DNA of 64,000 nucleotides from Nemertoderma westbladi (lineage: Eukaryota > Xenacoelomorpha > Nemertodermatida > Nemertodermatidae): positions 62,001 to 126,000 of the forward strand of contig JAUCBJ010007594.1 in the NCBI GenBank assembly GCA_032718475.1, written 5' to 3'. This document shows, in pieces, positions 22,526 to 34,849 of this stretch (the first letter of the stretch is position 1; the number at the start of each line of letters is the position of its first letter). The notes beneath the pieces are model-generated. The model was not told the origin of the DNA and did no database searches. It worked only from the letters and a program-made list of their open reading frames with translations. A program made the translations under genes and the position numbers.

Positions 22526-22627
22526 GTAAGTGGATACAATATATATGATAATATTGTCTTGTTTTAGTCTAAGCAGGCTGTTATGAAATATGGCGTTTTG
22601 CTCAAATTAGCCCATTACTACAGTATA

Positions 22628-24666
22628 TGTGGCTGGCCACGAGAAAAGGGACCTTATGTCACCGGGGGTCGATTTTGAGTTATTAAGGGGGGGGTACACC
22701 ATTTTGGTCCAAAATATGTCGAAATTTTTTTTATGGTCTATTATAATGCACCATTGAATGGTGTTTCCAAATATGAAAACCGCTACTTAATAGCTCTTTT
22801 AGTTTTTAAGTTATGTAAATTTCCATTTACGGAATCCTATTGAAATTACTATTACTATGTATAATGAAAGGTCGATTATCTCCAAATATTTTTTTCATGA
22901 AAGTGTCAATTTCAAAACCCTACTACTTCTACAATTTTTGAGTAATTAGTCTGAAACTTCCTGTGGGTGTCTAGATAGCCACCCTGCATAAAAGTATCAG
23001 GCAAGTTTTCGAAATTTTTTGTTAATAAAATTTAATACTATTTATAAAAAACCTAAATATTTGCATAAATTTGCAGCGCCACCTAGCGGTGCAGACTTAT
23101 TTTAACAAAATTTCGCCTGATAGTTATGTTGCCCCATCTTTGATCTATCATATAAAAAAACTTTCATGTGATTAAAATCAAAACTGTAAAAGCCTTAGGG
23201 TTTTAAGCGCAACCAAGTTTTTTTTATTGTTAACTAGTATTAACTAATATTAAATAGCGGAAAAATTTTTTTTCTGACCTGTCATGTAGAATAGCATCTT
23301 AGGCACCTATATGCCAAATTATAGCCAAAACCAAACAATTTTGAGACGCTGAGAATGATAAATCGAAGAGTTGTCAGAAAATGGTGTACCCCCCCCTTAA
23401 GCCTATGAGATATGCAGAATTTTCCAGAGATTTTAACAAAAAAACGGTGTCTCAATATCTATTTCAAAAAAAAGTTATAGCGATTTATGTGAAGGTGAAT
23501 CGGGTAGATCTTTTCAAAATAATTTTGTTATTAAAAAAAATATTAATAATAAATATTAATGAAAAATATTAATAATATCGTAGCAATTCTTACTACAGTA
23601 TATAGTTAGGCAGCACAATGTTATTCGGCTTTTTATACAACTTTTAACACTTTGAAACTATTAATTGTGTTAATGAACTATTAAAAAAAATTTGCAAAAA
23701 GTTCAAATAATCATGTAACCAAAAAAAAATTTTTTTTTAATTTAAATTTTTTACAAAATTTTTTTTTTTTTTAATTTAAATTATTCGTATTTTGAATTCA
23801 TTATTGAGAGTGTTGTATATGTTTGTCTACCACACTCACACCCATATTGTAGAAAGTGTCTAGAAAATTTCAAAACAAACTGACAGGAATTAACAAAAGG
23901 ACAAGCAATTTACATTCTAGAACATTATCGCCCCCTAGCGGCAGACAATTGAATAATACAGTCTAGGATTCATTCTCCAGTATAATTTTATATTGTAGAA
24001 AGTGTCAACAAAATTTCAAAACAAACGGACAGGAATTAAGAAAATGACAAGCAATTTACATTCTAGAACATTATCGCCTCCTAGCGGTAGACTATTGAAT
24101 ATTACAGTCTGGGATTCATTTTTCAGTGTCACTTAATATCGCCCTAATTAATATTTAATAATAATACCTTAATACATACATATTATTTGTGTTAGTATTT
24201 TTATTCCGAAACGTTTATATTTAATTGATATATCTCATTATAAGTATTATTACAATAAAAAAAAAAAAAAAAAAAAAAAATATCGCAGTAGGGGCTTACA
24301 AAATTTTAGAACTAACGAACATAAATTAACAAAATGACAGCCAGCCATATTGCATTTAAAAAATAACTGTAGGCCTACACTACCTACATATTATTTAGTA
24401 CAATTTATTACAGTCGCTAAATTCAGACATGAAAACCCTAAAACAGTGGGATATACAATACTGCAACATCTTATATTGCTTCCTGTAATTAGTTATTTCC
24501 TAGGTATATTGTATATCAGAACCAATTTGAATTTCCCTCATCGTTTTATACATTTCTAAATTGATAATCCAATTAAATTTGTTCAAAAATAGAGGGAAAC
24601 TTTAAACGCGATTATCTCAGAATCAGGTTTTGTGACATAAGGTCCCTTTTCTCGTGGCCAGCCACA
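22628..24666. mobile_element. 2.0-kb DNA transposon relic with perfect 35-bp TIRs and TATA target duplication
   Basis: The ends TGTGGCTGGCCACGAGAAAA plus GGGACCTTATGTCAC (22628-22662) recur as an exact inverted copy at 24632-24666. TATA directly flanks both ends. No transposase frame is present. Inside are a nested TTAA element (22687-23396) and two ~140-bp direct repeats at about 23850-24125 that share CAAGCAATTTACATTCTAGA and a CCTAGCGG box. The perfect ends suggest fairly recent movement. Confidence 0.9.
22683..23400. mobile_element. TTAA-flanked element nested inside the 2.0-kb transposon
   Basis: Inverted ends GGGGGGGGTACACCATTTT (22687-22705) and AAAATGGTGTACCCCCCCC (23378-23396) are flanked by TTAA on both sides (22683-22686 and 23397-23400). 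It is 710 bp long with no open frame. A CACCTAGCGG box near 23085 resembles CCTAGCGG boxes elsewhere in the host element. Confidence 0.85.
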
Positions 24667-25320
24667 TATATGTAATTAATAATCGTCAATCTTAGAGTTG
24701 ATTTAGAAATATATAAAAAATAATACTGCCATAGAGTATTTTTACAAACATTTTTTTTTTTACTTGTGTCATTTCACTTATTTATTTTAGTTATATCATA
24801 ATTATATATTATAATATCACATTATTTCTATTGACCACTGTTAGTAAAGGATAACACTGTGAGTAAAGGTTCATAGAGTGTATGGGAGTGGATGGGTATG
24901 TGGATGGAGGAGCCTAGACCATTGAATAATTAATTTAGTGCAGGGAGATGTCGCGCCATTAGTCCGACACCGAGAGGGCACAGAGAAAGACCAGAACATG
25001 CCTTAACATCACTAACTATAGGCCTGCCTACTAGACACTATTAAACGTACACTATAAAGGTAAACAAAATCCTTATCGCATTTTCAGCTACAGTGAGTGA
25101 CAGTTCGCGGCAAACTACAGAGAGTTTCCAGATTACTAAGCGTTTCAAAAGTATTCAATTGTATCCTTTGGCGAAAAAATTTTGGTTGTTGCCAATTTAA
25201 TTATGTTCAATTGTCCCGTTCAACAACATTACATTCCACTGGTACACATTTGATAAAATGTGTTCACAATTGTACAAATCTGCGTTTTCTGGTGGCCTGT
25301 ACTGTAGATACACCACGACA
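24667..25320. other. Intron or intergenic sequence, no gene seen
   Basis: AT-rich sequence with no recognisable exon, repeat or RNA. Confidence 0.5.
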
Positions 25321-25324
25321 TCGC

Positions 25325-26985
25325 TTACTTCATGTGACGTTGGATCACAAGGCCACCCTTTTTGCAGTTTAACCCATGGTTCAGGTCAAAAGGGTCCCCG
25401 CTGTCACAGCGAGATGGGACACCTGTAGGTGGTCGTCGTCCATAGCGGAGGGAAATTGCGTCTCGGAATCTGGATGGTGATAAGTCCTGGTGAAAGTCAG
25501 CTAGCGGGAGGGCTGAGATCCAGTGTGGCCCGTTCAATGACTCTACGCTGTTCGGGTCGCAACTCAATAACTATTTCATCAAAGATTGCTTTCTCGCTTG
25601 TCCTTTGGGTAGCCCAGGCCGAATTTCTTGCCTCCTTGAGGCAGGATTAGTGGTCTGTCAGAAAGAACGTCTCTTAATGGCCTGTGATAGCGTGCGTGTA
25701 CCGGCCTCTGATATGGCATACTGATTGTCTGCTTCGACTACCGGGTTCCGGATCCGCCATTACTTGGTGACAGTGCAAATAAACTCCGCTCTGACTGTGT
25801 GATTTCCCCTCCAATCACGGCTGGCAGGAAGCACTCTGTGATGGTTTTTTCCAACACATTAAACATGGTGGAACAGTCGGGAGTTACCATTGTAAATAGG
25901 CCCACTCCCTCTGTTGAGAGCAGACCATTGCTGCGAATGCCGCATGTGCTGCCTTACTGGCCATCTCACGGGTTATTCCTGCGATTGCATCACGAAATCG
26001 CTCGCTGTGTGCTCCATAACATAGTAGGTAATCGCTTCATCGTGTTGAGTCAGACCCGGCGGGTCCTGCTCGACCATGGAGCCGTCTCGCGGCTGCTTTG
26101 ATATGGGTACCCGTTACATCCACGTCAACTCGGAGTGGTGGGTCTGCTTCTTCGTTGATGAGCGCGTCTGATGGAGGGGGACAGCCTGTGGGTGCTTGCT
26201 TTGAAGGACTTCAAAGACTACTATGGTCTTGGCACCCGAGGTATCGATGGACCTATCAGGGTCTAATACTCCATCCATTTCCCTGCCTGTTACCCATCTC
26301 ACCGCACTCCGTACTTTTCCATCTAGCATCAGTCTCGTGAATACTCGAATGGTGTGATCTTTCTCATCACCAGGGGAAATCTGCCTAGTGTGACGGTTTG
26401 AACATATCTTTGCAGAGCTTCTCTCGGCCTATGTAGAAGCACCTCTATCTGTCCCATTTGCCATAGTCTACGGATGTCTGCCGCCTTGACAACTTTGGGG
26501 TCTCGGTGGAGGAGCAGGCTATCTGCAAGGAGGATTCTCTCAGAGCGTGCATTGGCGACATTGTACTGGAGACCTCTTGCAAAGGCAGTCGCTTCGGCGG
26601 CAAGTAGCTCGATGAGGTCTTGCCCTACAGCACTTCCTGGCAGCCGATACTTTGGTCCACGTAGTTGAGTTGTGCGCCGGCACTGCTATAACAGTCTGTC
26701 TGGGGGTTCACCCTTACCAACCAGGTTGGCCCCAAACGCCTTCATCTTCAACCCTTTGAGGTCCAGCTCTATTGTTGATGTACTGCATGGCCAGTTCATA
26801 TGAAAGACGGTATTATCCAAAACCTGGGGAATATTCTGTGGAGGTTGGACATAGGCTCCAGGATGCTGGTTAATGGCGATCGCGTATGATTTGCCGGCAT
26901 GGTCCTTGGAAGCCTCGATAGCGTTGCTTGAAGGATGTGAGTATCTCTCAATACCACTATTGGGGTAGGTTGTATCATTATCCAT
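25325..26985 (-). pseudogene. Relic of an unclassified RT-bearing element, central and C-terminal parts
   Basis: Several minus-strand pieces in changing frames are recognisable in order: VRSAVRWVTGRE...GVLDPDRS and LQSKHP (26329-26120), a segment with FLPAVIGGEITQSERSLFAL (about 25810), and LSPSRFRDAISLRYGRRPP followed by a Cys/His-rich DLNHGLNCKKGGLVIQRH (25500-25325). I recognise these blocks from an abundant family of uncharacterised RT-containing proteins in invertebrate genomes but cannot name it. Frames are broken many times. A second relic of the same family, N-terminal and RT-entry part, is at 31.5-33.0 kb. Confidence 0.6.
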
Positions 26986-27520
26986 GTTTGAGTTTCCACT
27001 GGGTAGGGTGATGAGATTACTGTAATTCAGGGGCGGAACTGTGGAGGGATTCTTGCATCTTCCTGTTGCAAACTCTATGCATCTGACACAAGATCATTCT
27101 GCTCATGTGCACCCACAGCGGCGGTTCACGCAACAACCAATTGCTGTGATACAGCACTGACAGCATTGCTCGACAAGGGATCAATATGGTGTTGATCAAT
27201 GACTGGGGCCGGGTCTGTTCCGGTTTACATATTGCGACATTGCCTATTGTATATTTATCTACTGGAAGAAGGGTCTGCAACAATGTGGGGCTGGTGGGGA
27301 CTTGAAGACTCTCTCGCAGGTGGGCAGGGACTGCTAAATGGACATCATGGCTGGTCAGGACTGACTGACCCACTCCCGGACTTATGGCAACTGAATGAAC
27401 ATCCAGAATTGAAGGAGTAGAAGGGGTAGACTGACTAACCCATGGGCTGATGGGTTTGGTAGAGGTCGACAAGCCTACCACCAGACTGGCTGCTGCCGAC
27501 TGAATGACACTCGGACTGGC
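26986..27520. other. Region with open frames of uncertain meaning
   Basis: A 181-codon minus frame (27562-27017) is open but has biased Ser/Pro/His composition and no motif. It may be a decayed part of the neighbouring retroelement. I do not support a gene here. Confidence 0.35.
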
Positions 27521-27524
27521 AAAG

Positions 27525-27935
27525 ACTGACAGTATTTTTATATGGGGGTGAGACCTGGACACTGACTAAATCACTTGAACAACGAATTGATGGTTGCTAC
27601 ACAAGACTACTAAGGGCAGCCCTAAACATAAGCTGGAGACAACACATGACAAACATCGAGCTTATGGTACAATACCACCTGTATCAACCACCCTCCGTGA
27701 ACACAGATTAAGATTCAGTGGACACTGCTGGCGTAGTAAAGACAATGTCATACCAGATCTACTTTTCTGGCAACCATCTCATGGAAAGCGTAGTCGTGGA
27801 CGACCGGCCATAACATATATAGATCAACTTGAAAGGGATACTGAACTTCGGAGAAACGAAATTGCGACAACTATGGAGAATCGGGAAGCCTGGAAGGATA
27901 TCATTTCCACTGTCCGAGTTTGCTCGACCTAGTAG
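27525..27935 (+). pseudogene. 3' end of an APE-type non-LTR retrotransposon (LINE), 5' truncated
   Basis: The plus frames read FLYGGETWTLTKSLEQRIDG, CYTRLLRAALNISW, then RLRFSGHCWRSKDNVIPDLL, WQPSHGKRSRGRP and LERDTELRRNEIATTMENRE to a stop. This is the C-terminal module found downstream of RT in RTE-like LINEs (compare 43087-43584). The stop is followed by a TAGTAGTAG tail, as in the minus-strand copies at 40.8 and 43.0 kb. One frame change lies at about 27660. It is a typical dead-on-arrival 5' truncation. Confidence 0.8.
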
Positions 27936-27939
27936 TAGT

Positions 27940-30900
27940 AGTATTATTGTAATTTGTATTATGCAATTCTAATTTGCTGCTTATTGCAATTTGGTTAATT
28001 AATATATCAGACTCTTGCTGCGATTAAGTAAACCAATTGATGATTATGTAATTCTTCTTGATTGAATATTTAATTTTAATCAGACTGTTAGGCTAATTAT
28101 GCGCTTACGCTAATGAAGTCCACGTTAGCATTATAGACTAAAGGAGAGACAGGGGCGCCCTACCAGGAAGTCAACAAGGTGGAGTGACAACTGGGATCCA
28201 GTAATGAAAATTAAAGTATACTCTCTGTAGCCGAGTAGTGGCACTTGCTCCACACGGTGGTACTGGTCTGATCCTGACATATATATAATCATGGCCCTCT
28301 ACCCACTATGTACATAACATGAGAATAAATCGCTATGCGTAAAGGCGTATAAGCTACAGGATTGTCATATACTCATGCGTATGCGAGATTCAATGAGGGA
28401 TCTCATGCAATTTGTATCATGCTAAGAAATGGATGGGTCCCAGTATCGTCGGAAGCATCTTTATCACAATTACCTCAACTTGTCTGAGGAAAAAGCCAGT
28501 ATCATCTATATCATATAGATGACTGGGGCACTCATAGATTGTTATAATACTGTATCTTCTAAACCCCATTCAAAAATCATGAACCTCTACCACTGCATTA
28601 TATGGTCGAGAAGCCAAATCCTTGATATCTCAGTCAATATAAATATTTCAAACACCATCACAGAAATGGATTTCACTGGCACAATTTATTTCATTATATT
28701 TGGTTTGGCACCATAATCATTTCATTCCAGTATAGAATTTATTTCTTTGAAATGGACACTACAAATTATGTTGAACAATACCGCAAACTGCAATAGGTCT
28801 TACTGTTAAGCAGCGCGCCGGGCCATCCGCTATTATTTTTACTAGTATTTACTATACGGCTCCGCTAAATCGCTTGTTCCTTTCTCTGTTGATCGCTCAA
28901 CAGAGAGCTAACTGTTCGAATCTATGAACCACGCGGGAATAACCAAAACAATAAACCTGGATCGGCTCCCTAAGGTACTTAAAACGAGTGCAGGTGGTTT
29001 GACACTCGGCGTTCACTTATCGCAAAAACTGGAATTCACTGGGTAGAATTGTTGAATGTGAGAACGTTTTAATAATTTACAGAGACCAGATCTTTTACTT
29101 CATTGGTGTCTAAACTTGGCCTTTGGCTGGTTTTAGACCAGAAAACTAACTACTGTATACTGGATGCTGCTATCACCCTGTTGCCCCGCTATTTTCAAAT
29201 AACTGCCTAGCGTGAATAGTCTACAGTATTCTAAAACAATTACTTAAAACTACTCTCTGTTATGCTGCGTACAAATTCATTATTTTATTTTAATACCACT
29301 AAATTAATTACAGTCATAAATACGAATTTGCGTACTAATTGCTAGATGTTCCAGAATACGTACTTCTAATTTATTACGTACTGGGTTGTACTAGCAACAG
29401 CCTAAATACTGTATTAATTTCACCTAATCAGCAATCAATAAAGCATAAACTAAGAAATAGAAATCAATCAAGGAAACGGCGCCTATTTAAGCATTCACAA
29501 TTAAGAATCAGGCACTCTTTAGCAACACAACCCAAATAGCGTAGCAATAAGCTAGTATTACGGTACTGCGCTTACTACCAGTCAGCCTGTGCACTAAAAC
29601 CCGCACGTTAGTATATCATCATACCAGTATGTCAATTGGTCAGTGTAAGACACAAAAGCCACCCCAGGCTACATATAGGCTTCCTAACTAAACCCAAGTT
29701 CTGCCCCCTAACACTACAAGGTAGAGACAAAATCTGGATCGACAGCCCCTAATACTGTACTAGCGGGTGGTCTCTTGTCCTCACTGACTAGCCCCGACAG
29801 CAACATTGGCCCCCCGCCAGCGTGGCCCCGCTTTGGATCCTATGCACTCACTTCCGTCGCTTCCTCCCAGTGCGCCCGCCGCGCCTACCGGTACTTTAGC
29901 CCTCCATGTTAGAACAAATAGCTACCATATCGGCGCATGCATTCGCAAAACAGTCTGACAGTCTAAAGGGAGTCCCATAGGATTATCGCATCTCAATTAC
30001 ATAGAAATCAGGAATTTAATGTAGAAATCATAGTTTAAGATTGTAATTAGAAGTAATCATTATCGAATTTAAGTAATTGAAGAAAGAAAAGCAAAGAATT
30101 CAAATCAGAAAAAACACAGAAGCAGAATAACAGCATTAAGGAATTACACAGAATATTGTAAGAAATATTATAGGTAGATAAATCAAATATTACAAGAAGG
30201 GAAAAATTGCAAGAAATCAAATATTGCCCTAGCACATACCTGAAACACAGCCAATTTTTAGATGATGAAATAGGGATGACGCAATAATCGTCTCATTGGT
30301 CCAGCAAGTCACACTACCATTAGACCAACCTGGAACAGCGGGCCAATAAGGAAGACGGATTGTGCTCCTTCCCCCCTAAATCGCAAATTATTACCATATA
30401 TGGTAATGAATTATGTCCTCTTATTACCTTATAGGTTGCTGGCCATAACATTAATTTCGCGATTATTAAAGTACATTAAGCACAATTCGATATAAGGCCA
30501 ATTTAAAGGGAAATATAAATGGAAATTAATACAAATACACAATCAATTCACTCAATATTAATAAACGACAAGCTCGTATTAAGGTTTTATAGGAACTTGC
30601 TACCATAAATGTTATTTATTAAGGTTTTATTATAAAATTACGTACGCGAACTACATATTATACAAAAAATGGATGAGATATATAAACTTGGATATTTTAT
30701 TGTCCCTATCTAATTACGGCCGTACGTCATTATGACTTATCTAAATATTCTATACTGTATAGTGGGCTGGTAATAGTACACATCGCCATATATCGTGACA
30801 ACGCTCCAAGGGAAACAAGCAATGTTTCCCTCCAATTGTAGAAGAATATAGGGCGATGTGAATAAACAAAATAAAATTATTTTTAAACAATCTAATAACT

Positions 30901-31570
30901 TGGTTCTATAATAATTCTACTATGTACAAATATTGCCACTGATATTGCATAATGATTTTTACATACAAATGAAATTACAAAAATATTGCTTCCTTTACTG
31001 CATAATGATTCTACATACAAATTAAATTACAAAAATATTGCTTTCTTCATTTATTTACAAATTGACGGTTTACTTATTGAAATGGAACATGGCTAGGACA
31101 ATGTCCCCCATTTCCCATCTCAAATTAACGATCAACAATAACGAAGGAAACTAAATATAAAACGTATTTGAGGCTAAATTTTTAACTAAATATTATTGCA
31201 TTTGAGGCCGATAATCAAACTAAATATAAAATACTTAATAATCTCTTTCATTTTCGGACTTTACTTAATTTCTTATAAAAAACGCAAATCATCTTGGTTT
31301 GATGATTGATCAGGTAAGTGAAAGGAGTAAGCCAAACCCGCGGGTTTGTCTCCCCAATCACTTCCTTCTCCTCTTGCTATTAATATTATATCATAATATA
31401 ATATACATCACTTAGAAAATTCTAAAATATGGATACGACTAGTGTATATGAGTCCAGTCGAATGTTTTATCAAAACCTACGATATACATCAGAGTGACGA
31501 GAGCTGCGTAGTACCCCCAATAGCCTGTAGATCATCCCCAATACATCGCATTACCACCTTTGCCGATTAT
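27940..31570. other. 3.6 kb AT-rich intron or intergenic sequence without a gene
   Basis: No exon or element is recognised. Notable points are a perfect 10-bp hairpin at 28883-28906 (TCTCTGTTGA-TCGC-TCAACAGAGA) and a CCAAT/ATTGG cluster at 30290-30360 that recalls the U3 boxes of elements 1 and 2 but without a convincing TATA box. Confidence 0.5.
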
Positions 31571-31573
31571 CCA

Positions 31574-33090
31574 TCATAGTACCTCCCCCATACTGATTGG
31601 ACGCACCTCTGGACACTTATCGAGGGCCAATAAACATGCCGATAGGAGAGAGGATAGACCCACTGACAATAGCACCCCTTGCGCCATTTGCTTAGCGAGA
31701 TTTGCTATTTCATAGCAAAGATCTGTAGAATGAGTGCGGAACTTGGTTGCTACATGTTTCCACCCTTGTACGTCAAGCCCAGAGGGACCGCTGGCCTTCC
31801 CCCTCATAGCTACGATGGTAGACACAATGACACCACTGTCTATCATTTCAAATACCATGCTATGGTATGGTGGGGCTCGTCTGTAATCCTAAAGCCAGCC
31901 CAAGGAATTAGCCGATGCGCAATGGGGTGTTTCTTCACCAGTACTTCGCGAACTGTCTTGGTGGCACCATCCTTATCCTTGAAAGAATAGTAAGGTCTAG
32001 AGGTGCCCCTCTGCTAAGCTCACCAAGGCATCTCTTGTTGCCGCAGTCACATTTCTAGTTAGCATATGTTTTTTAAACTGTTTCTGCATTGCTAAATCCT
32101 ATCTGGGCAGATGTATCTTTATTGCCTGAGCCTCCACCATTAAGCTTGAAAAATTCATTGTTTCCATTCAATCAACCTCCATTCAATAATTTTTCTATGA
32201 GTCGCGGTGGTGGATGTCCTACTCGGTTTTTGTAGAAGCAGTGCCGGCATAATCATTAATGCCGACAAAGCACAATTCTGTAGTGGGGATCGCCCAGTAT
32301 ACAACCTAAGGAGACAGGTCATTTCAGATACAAAGTTCCTTCCAAAAGCCCCCAGTGGCACCAGAAACAGATTCGCCCTCCAATGTACTACCGTGTCATA
32401 TGCCACCGCGATAGAGCTATCAAGCTGATGGGTGACTAAATTGTCCCAACATTTTGCTATTCGTGTAGTGTCGATGTGGGCGTTAGTAAACCGTGTGGCG
32501 GTGACCGGGGCGGCCATAGACTGAGTGGCGGCGACGTGGGCATTCATAGACTGAGTGGCGGTGGCATGGGATTCAAAACACTGAGTGGTGGCGACCTTGG
32601 CATCCATAGACTGAGTGGTGGCAACGTGGGAATCTGTAGATTGAGTGGTGGCGACGTAATCTTCCATGAGTGGTGGTTACGTGGGCTTTCGTAGACTGGG
32701 TGGCGGCGATGTGGGCTACCGTAGACTGAGTGGAGGTGGCGTGGGCGTCAATAGACTGAGTGGCGGGGACCTGGGCATCCGTAGACTGGGTGGTTGTGAT
32801 GTGGGCATCCGTAGTCTGAGTGGAGGCGACGTGGGTGTCCATAGACTGACTGGCGGCAATGTGGGCGTCCCATGACTGAGTGGAGGTGACGTGGGTGTCC
32901 ATAGACTGACTGGCGGCAATGTGGGCATCCGCAACTGAGTGGCGGCGATGTGGGTGTCCATAGACTGAGTGGCGTTTCCTGAGTTTTAAGAGGAGAGTGT
33001 TCCAATAAATAGTCCATGACCCCATAGCCGTCCGACCTGTTGTAGAGCCATGCTGGGGATGTGGCAGACCTTGGACAGATGTTGGCACTA
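31574..33090 (-). pseudogene. Relic of the unclassified RT-bearing element, N-terminal half with a decapeptide repeat
   Basis: In coding order: a repetitive Thr/Gln/Ser-rich region (33.0-32.47 kb), then VVHWRANLFLVPLGAFGRNF...LLRLYTG and MPALLLQKPSRTS (32430-32190), then RGKASGPSGLDVQGWKHV...LLALDKCPEVRPISMGEVL (31840-31574), the entry to the RT domain. These blocks are the upstream part of the family whose downstream part is at 25.3-26.3 kb. The frame changes near 32660 and the polymerase proper is missing. The product is unknown; an RT polyprotein is inferred. Confidence 0.6.
32470..32975. repeat. 30-bp coding minisatellite, about 17 units
   Basis: The plus-strand unit is GTGGCGGCGACGTGGGCATC plus CATAGACTGA; on the minus strand it encodes a 10-residue unit close to AHVATTQSxD. 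Because the period is 30 bp the coding frame is kept through most units, with one frame slip near 32660. Confidence 0.9.
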
Positions 33091-33299
33091 ATTTTGGGCA
33101 GTGCCCTGTGACGTCAAAGTTCCAACTGCTGTTATCGTCATAGATAAATCAACCAGGGTCTCATCGCTATCTGAACTGAATGACCTAAATGAACTGAACA
33201 TTCACACACTGAATTAGCCGAATTAGTACAGCCACTAACATTATCTACTAAAACATCTACTAAAACATACATCTACTAAAACACCATTCGTGTGGGAAG

Positions 33300-33855
33300 C
33301 AGATAAAAAACGCATTCAAATCTATAATTGATATTCTTGTATCACCAAGGGTTCTTACTAATTATCACCCAGGAGCTTCATTGCGTTTCGAAACTGACTC
33401 CACCCAAACTAAAGGATTAGGATTCCTTTAGATTTATTATTATCGCTCGCATATATGGGTGTATCAATTCGAGCTACCACAGAGATGGGGGACCGCAGTT
33501 CAGGACTGAGTTTGGAAAATTCTGCAAAGAGTGAGGTATTCATCACGAACCATCCTCCCCTTATGATCATGAAGCAAACGGTTATGCAGAGCCTGCGGTA
33601 AGAACTATGACATAATAAAGAAAACATCCCCAAATGGCGACATTACAACTAATTGTTATGCCAACACTTTATTCGATTTAAGAAATACCCCATGCTCAGA
33701 TAGACTCAGTCCAGTTACCAGTTCCAGAAAGAGCTCTCAAACGAACCAGTGGAGATACGTTTGCTGTCACTGAAAAGAAAGTAGACGAAATTCGCTTGAA
33801 ATTGGTTGAAACCCACCCCTGTCCCGTGCTGTATTATAAACTTTGAATATGTGTT
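33300..33855 (+). pseudogene. Ty3/gypsy relic: RNase H edge joined to integrase fragment
   Basis: The plus frame reads SPRVLTNYHPGASLRFETDS and TKGLGFL (RNase H start), then after a deletion DGGPQFRTEFGKFCKE, GIHHEPSSPYDHEANGYAEP and AVRTM (integrase core with the PY-NG-AE block), then a segment ending before 33856. Stops lie at about 33430 and 33525. The fusion of RNase H to the middle of integrase shows a deletion of roughly 1 kb. Confidence 0.7.
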
Positions 33856-34419
33856 TTAACCCTATTACCACTGGGGGGGGGGGGGGGGGGGGGAATCGTT
33901 CCCTTCCTAGTTTTTAGTTGCTTTAACTATGCAACCACATTACGTACCGGCCCAATTTTTATTGAGAATTAGCCAAATTTAATGCCGCATATTTTGCAAA
34001 AAACGACGTTGCAATTGGATTTCTACACTTCGATGTGGGTGCCACTTCAAAATTTGGTCTCCAGCACCAAATTTTTTGAAATTTTCGAATTTTACAATGG
34101 ATTATAATCACATTCGATTCAGCGTCTTGAAAAACCTACTAAATCTAGCCAACACTGCCACACTATTAGTTTTTAGAAAACGAAAAATTTTGTAATTTTG
34201 TCCTGGGACTACTTTTATTTTTCATCAAAATTATGATTCCCTGCTTATGAAATTTTAACTTTTTAAGGTTTGGTAGTGTTCATCTATAGTTGTTTCACCA
34301 ACCCAAATTTTGTAGGATTTCATTGGACGATTACAAAAATATAGTGGTTGGGCCGAATCGCCCCCCCCCCCCCCCCAGTGGTGCTAATGGTCAAAACACC
34401 CCAGTGGTATTAGGGTTAA
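33856..34419. mobile_element. TTAA-flanked inverted-repeat element, 556 bp
   Basis: Ends CCCTATTACCACTGGGG (33860) and CCCCAGTGGTATTAGGG (ending 34415) are inverted with one mismatch and flanked by TTAA on each side. A 21-base G run sits just inside the left end and a 16-base C run near the right. There is no open frame. It inserted next to the Ty3 relic. Confidence 0.87.
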
Positions 34420-34849
34420 TTAGGACTTTACTGTTTACAGATGCTGTTAATTATTTTAAATCACAAGTTTTTAAGTTTTTACAAGTATGTATAATTAAAT
34501 AAAATGCTGGTTTGACTGGATGCTTCTGCCTTCGTGTGCTTGAGTATATAGTATAGTAGTATGTATGGCTTTGTCTCGAGTTGAGTTTAGATGAAATAAA
34601 TTATATGGATTATATTTGGGATGTAAAATAAATATTTCATAACTGTATAAAATAATATACATCGAATCGGGATAGCAATTCTCGCCGACGAGATGCCTTG
34701 TCCATCCTAGCGCCGCACCGGTGGGACCTTCTCCAGGGTCGCCGGAGCCACAGCTGTATTCCTCGCGTCTATTACATCTGGTTACTGTGCAGTAGTTGAA
34801 TTATTTCTCTGTTTAGTTAGGGTGGTGAAGGGATATTTGACTACATTCA
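34420..34849. other. Spacer between two TTAA elements
   Basis: There is no gene. A GC-rich stretch at 34680-34760 differs from its AT-rich surroundings, but I cannot assign it. Confidence 0.4.

Noticed and set aside
26986-27562. 181-codon minus-strand ORF as a gene
   Set aside because: Compositionally biased, no motif, and embedded in retroelement debris.
28800-30400. Solo LTR related to elements 1 and 2
   Set aside because: A CCAAT cluster is similar, but the TATA box, the GGGACAG block and other shared leader blocks are absent.
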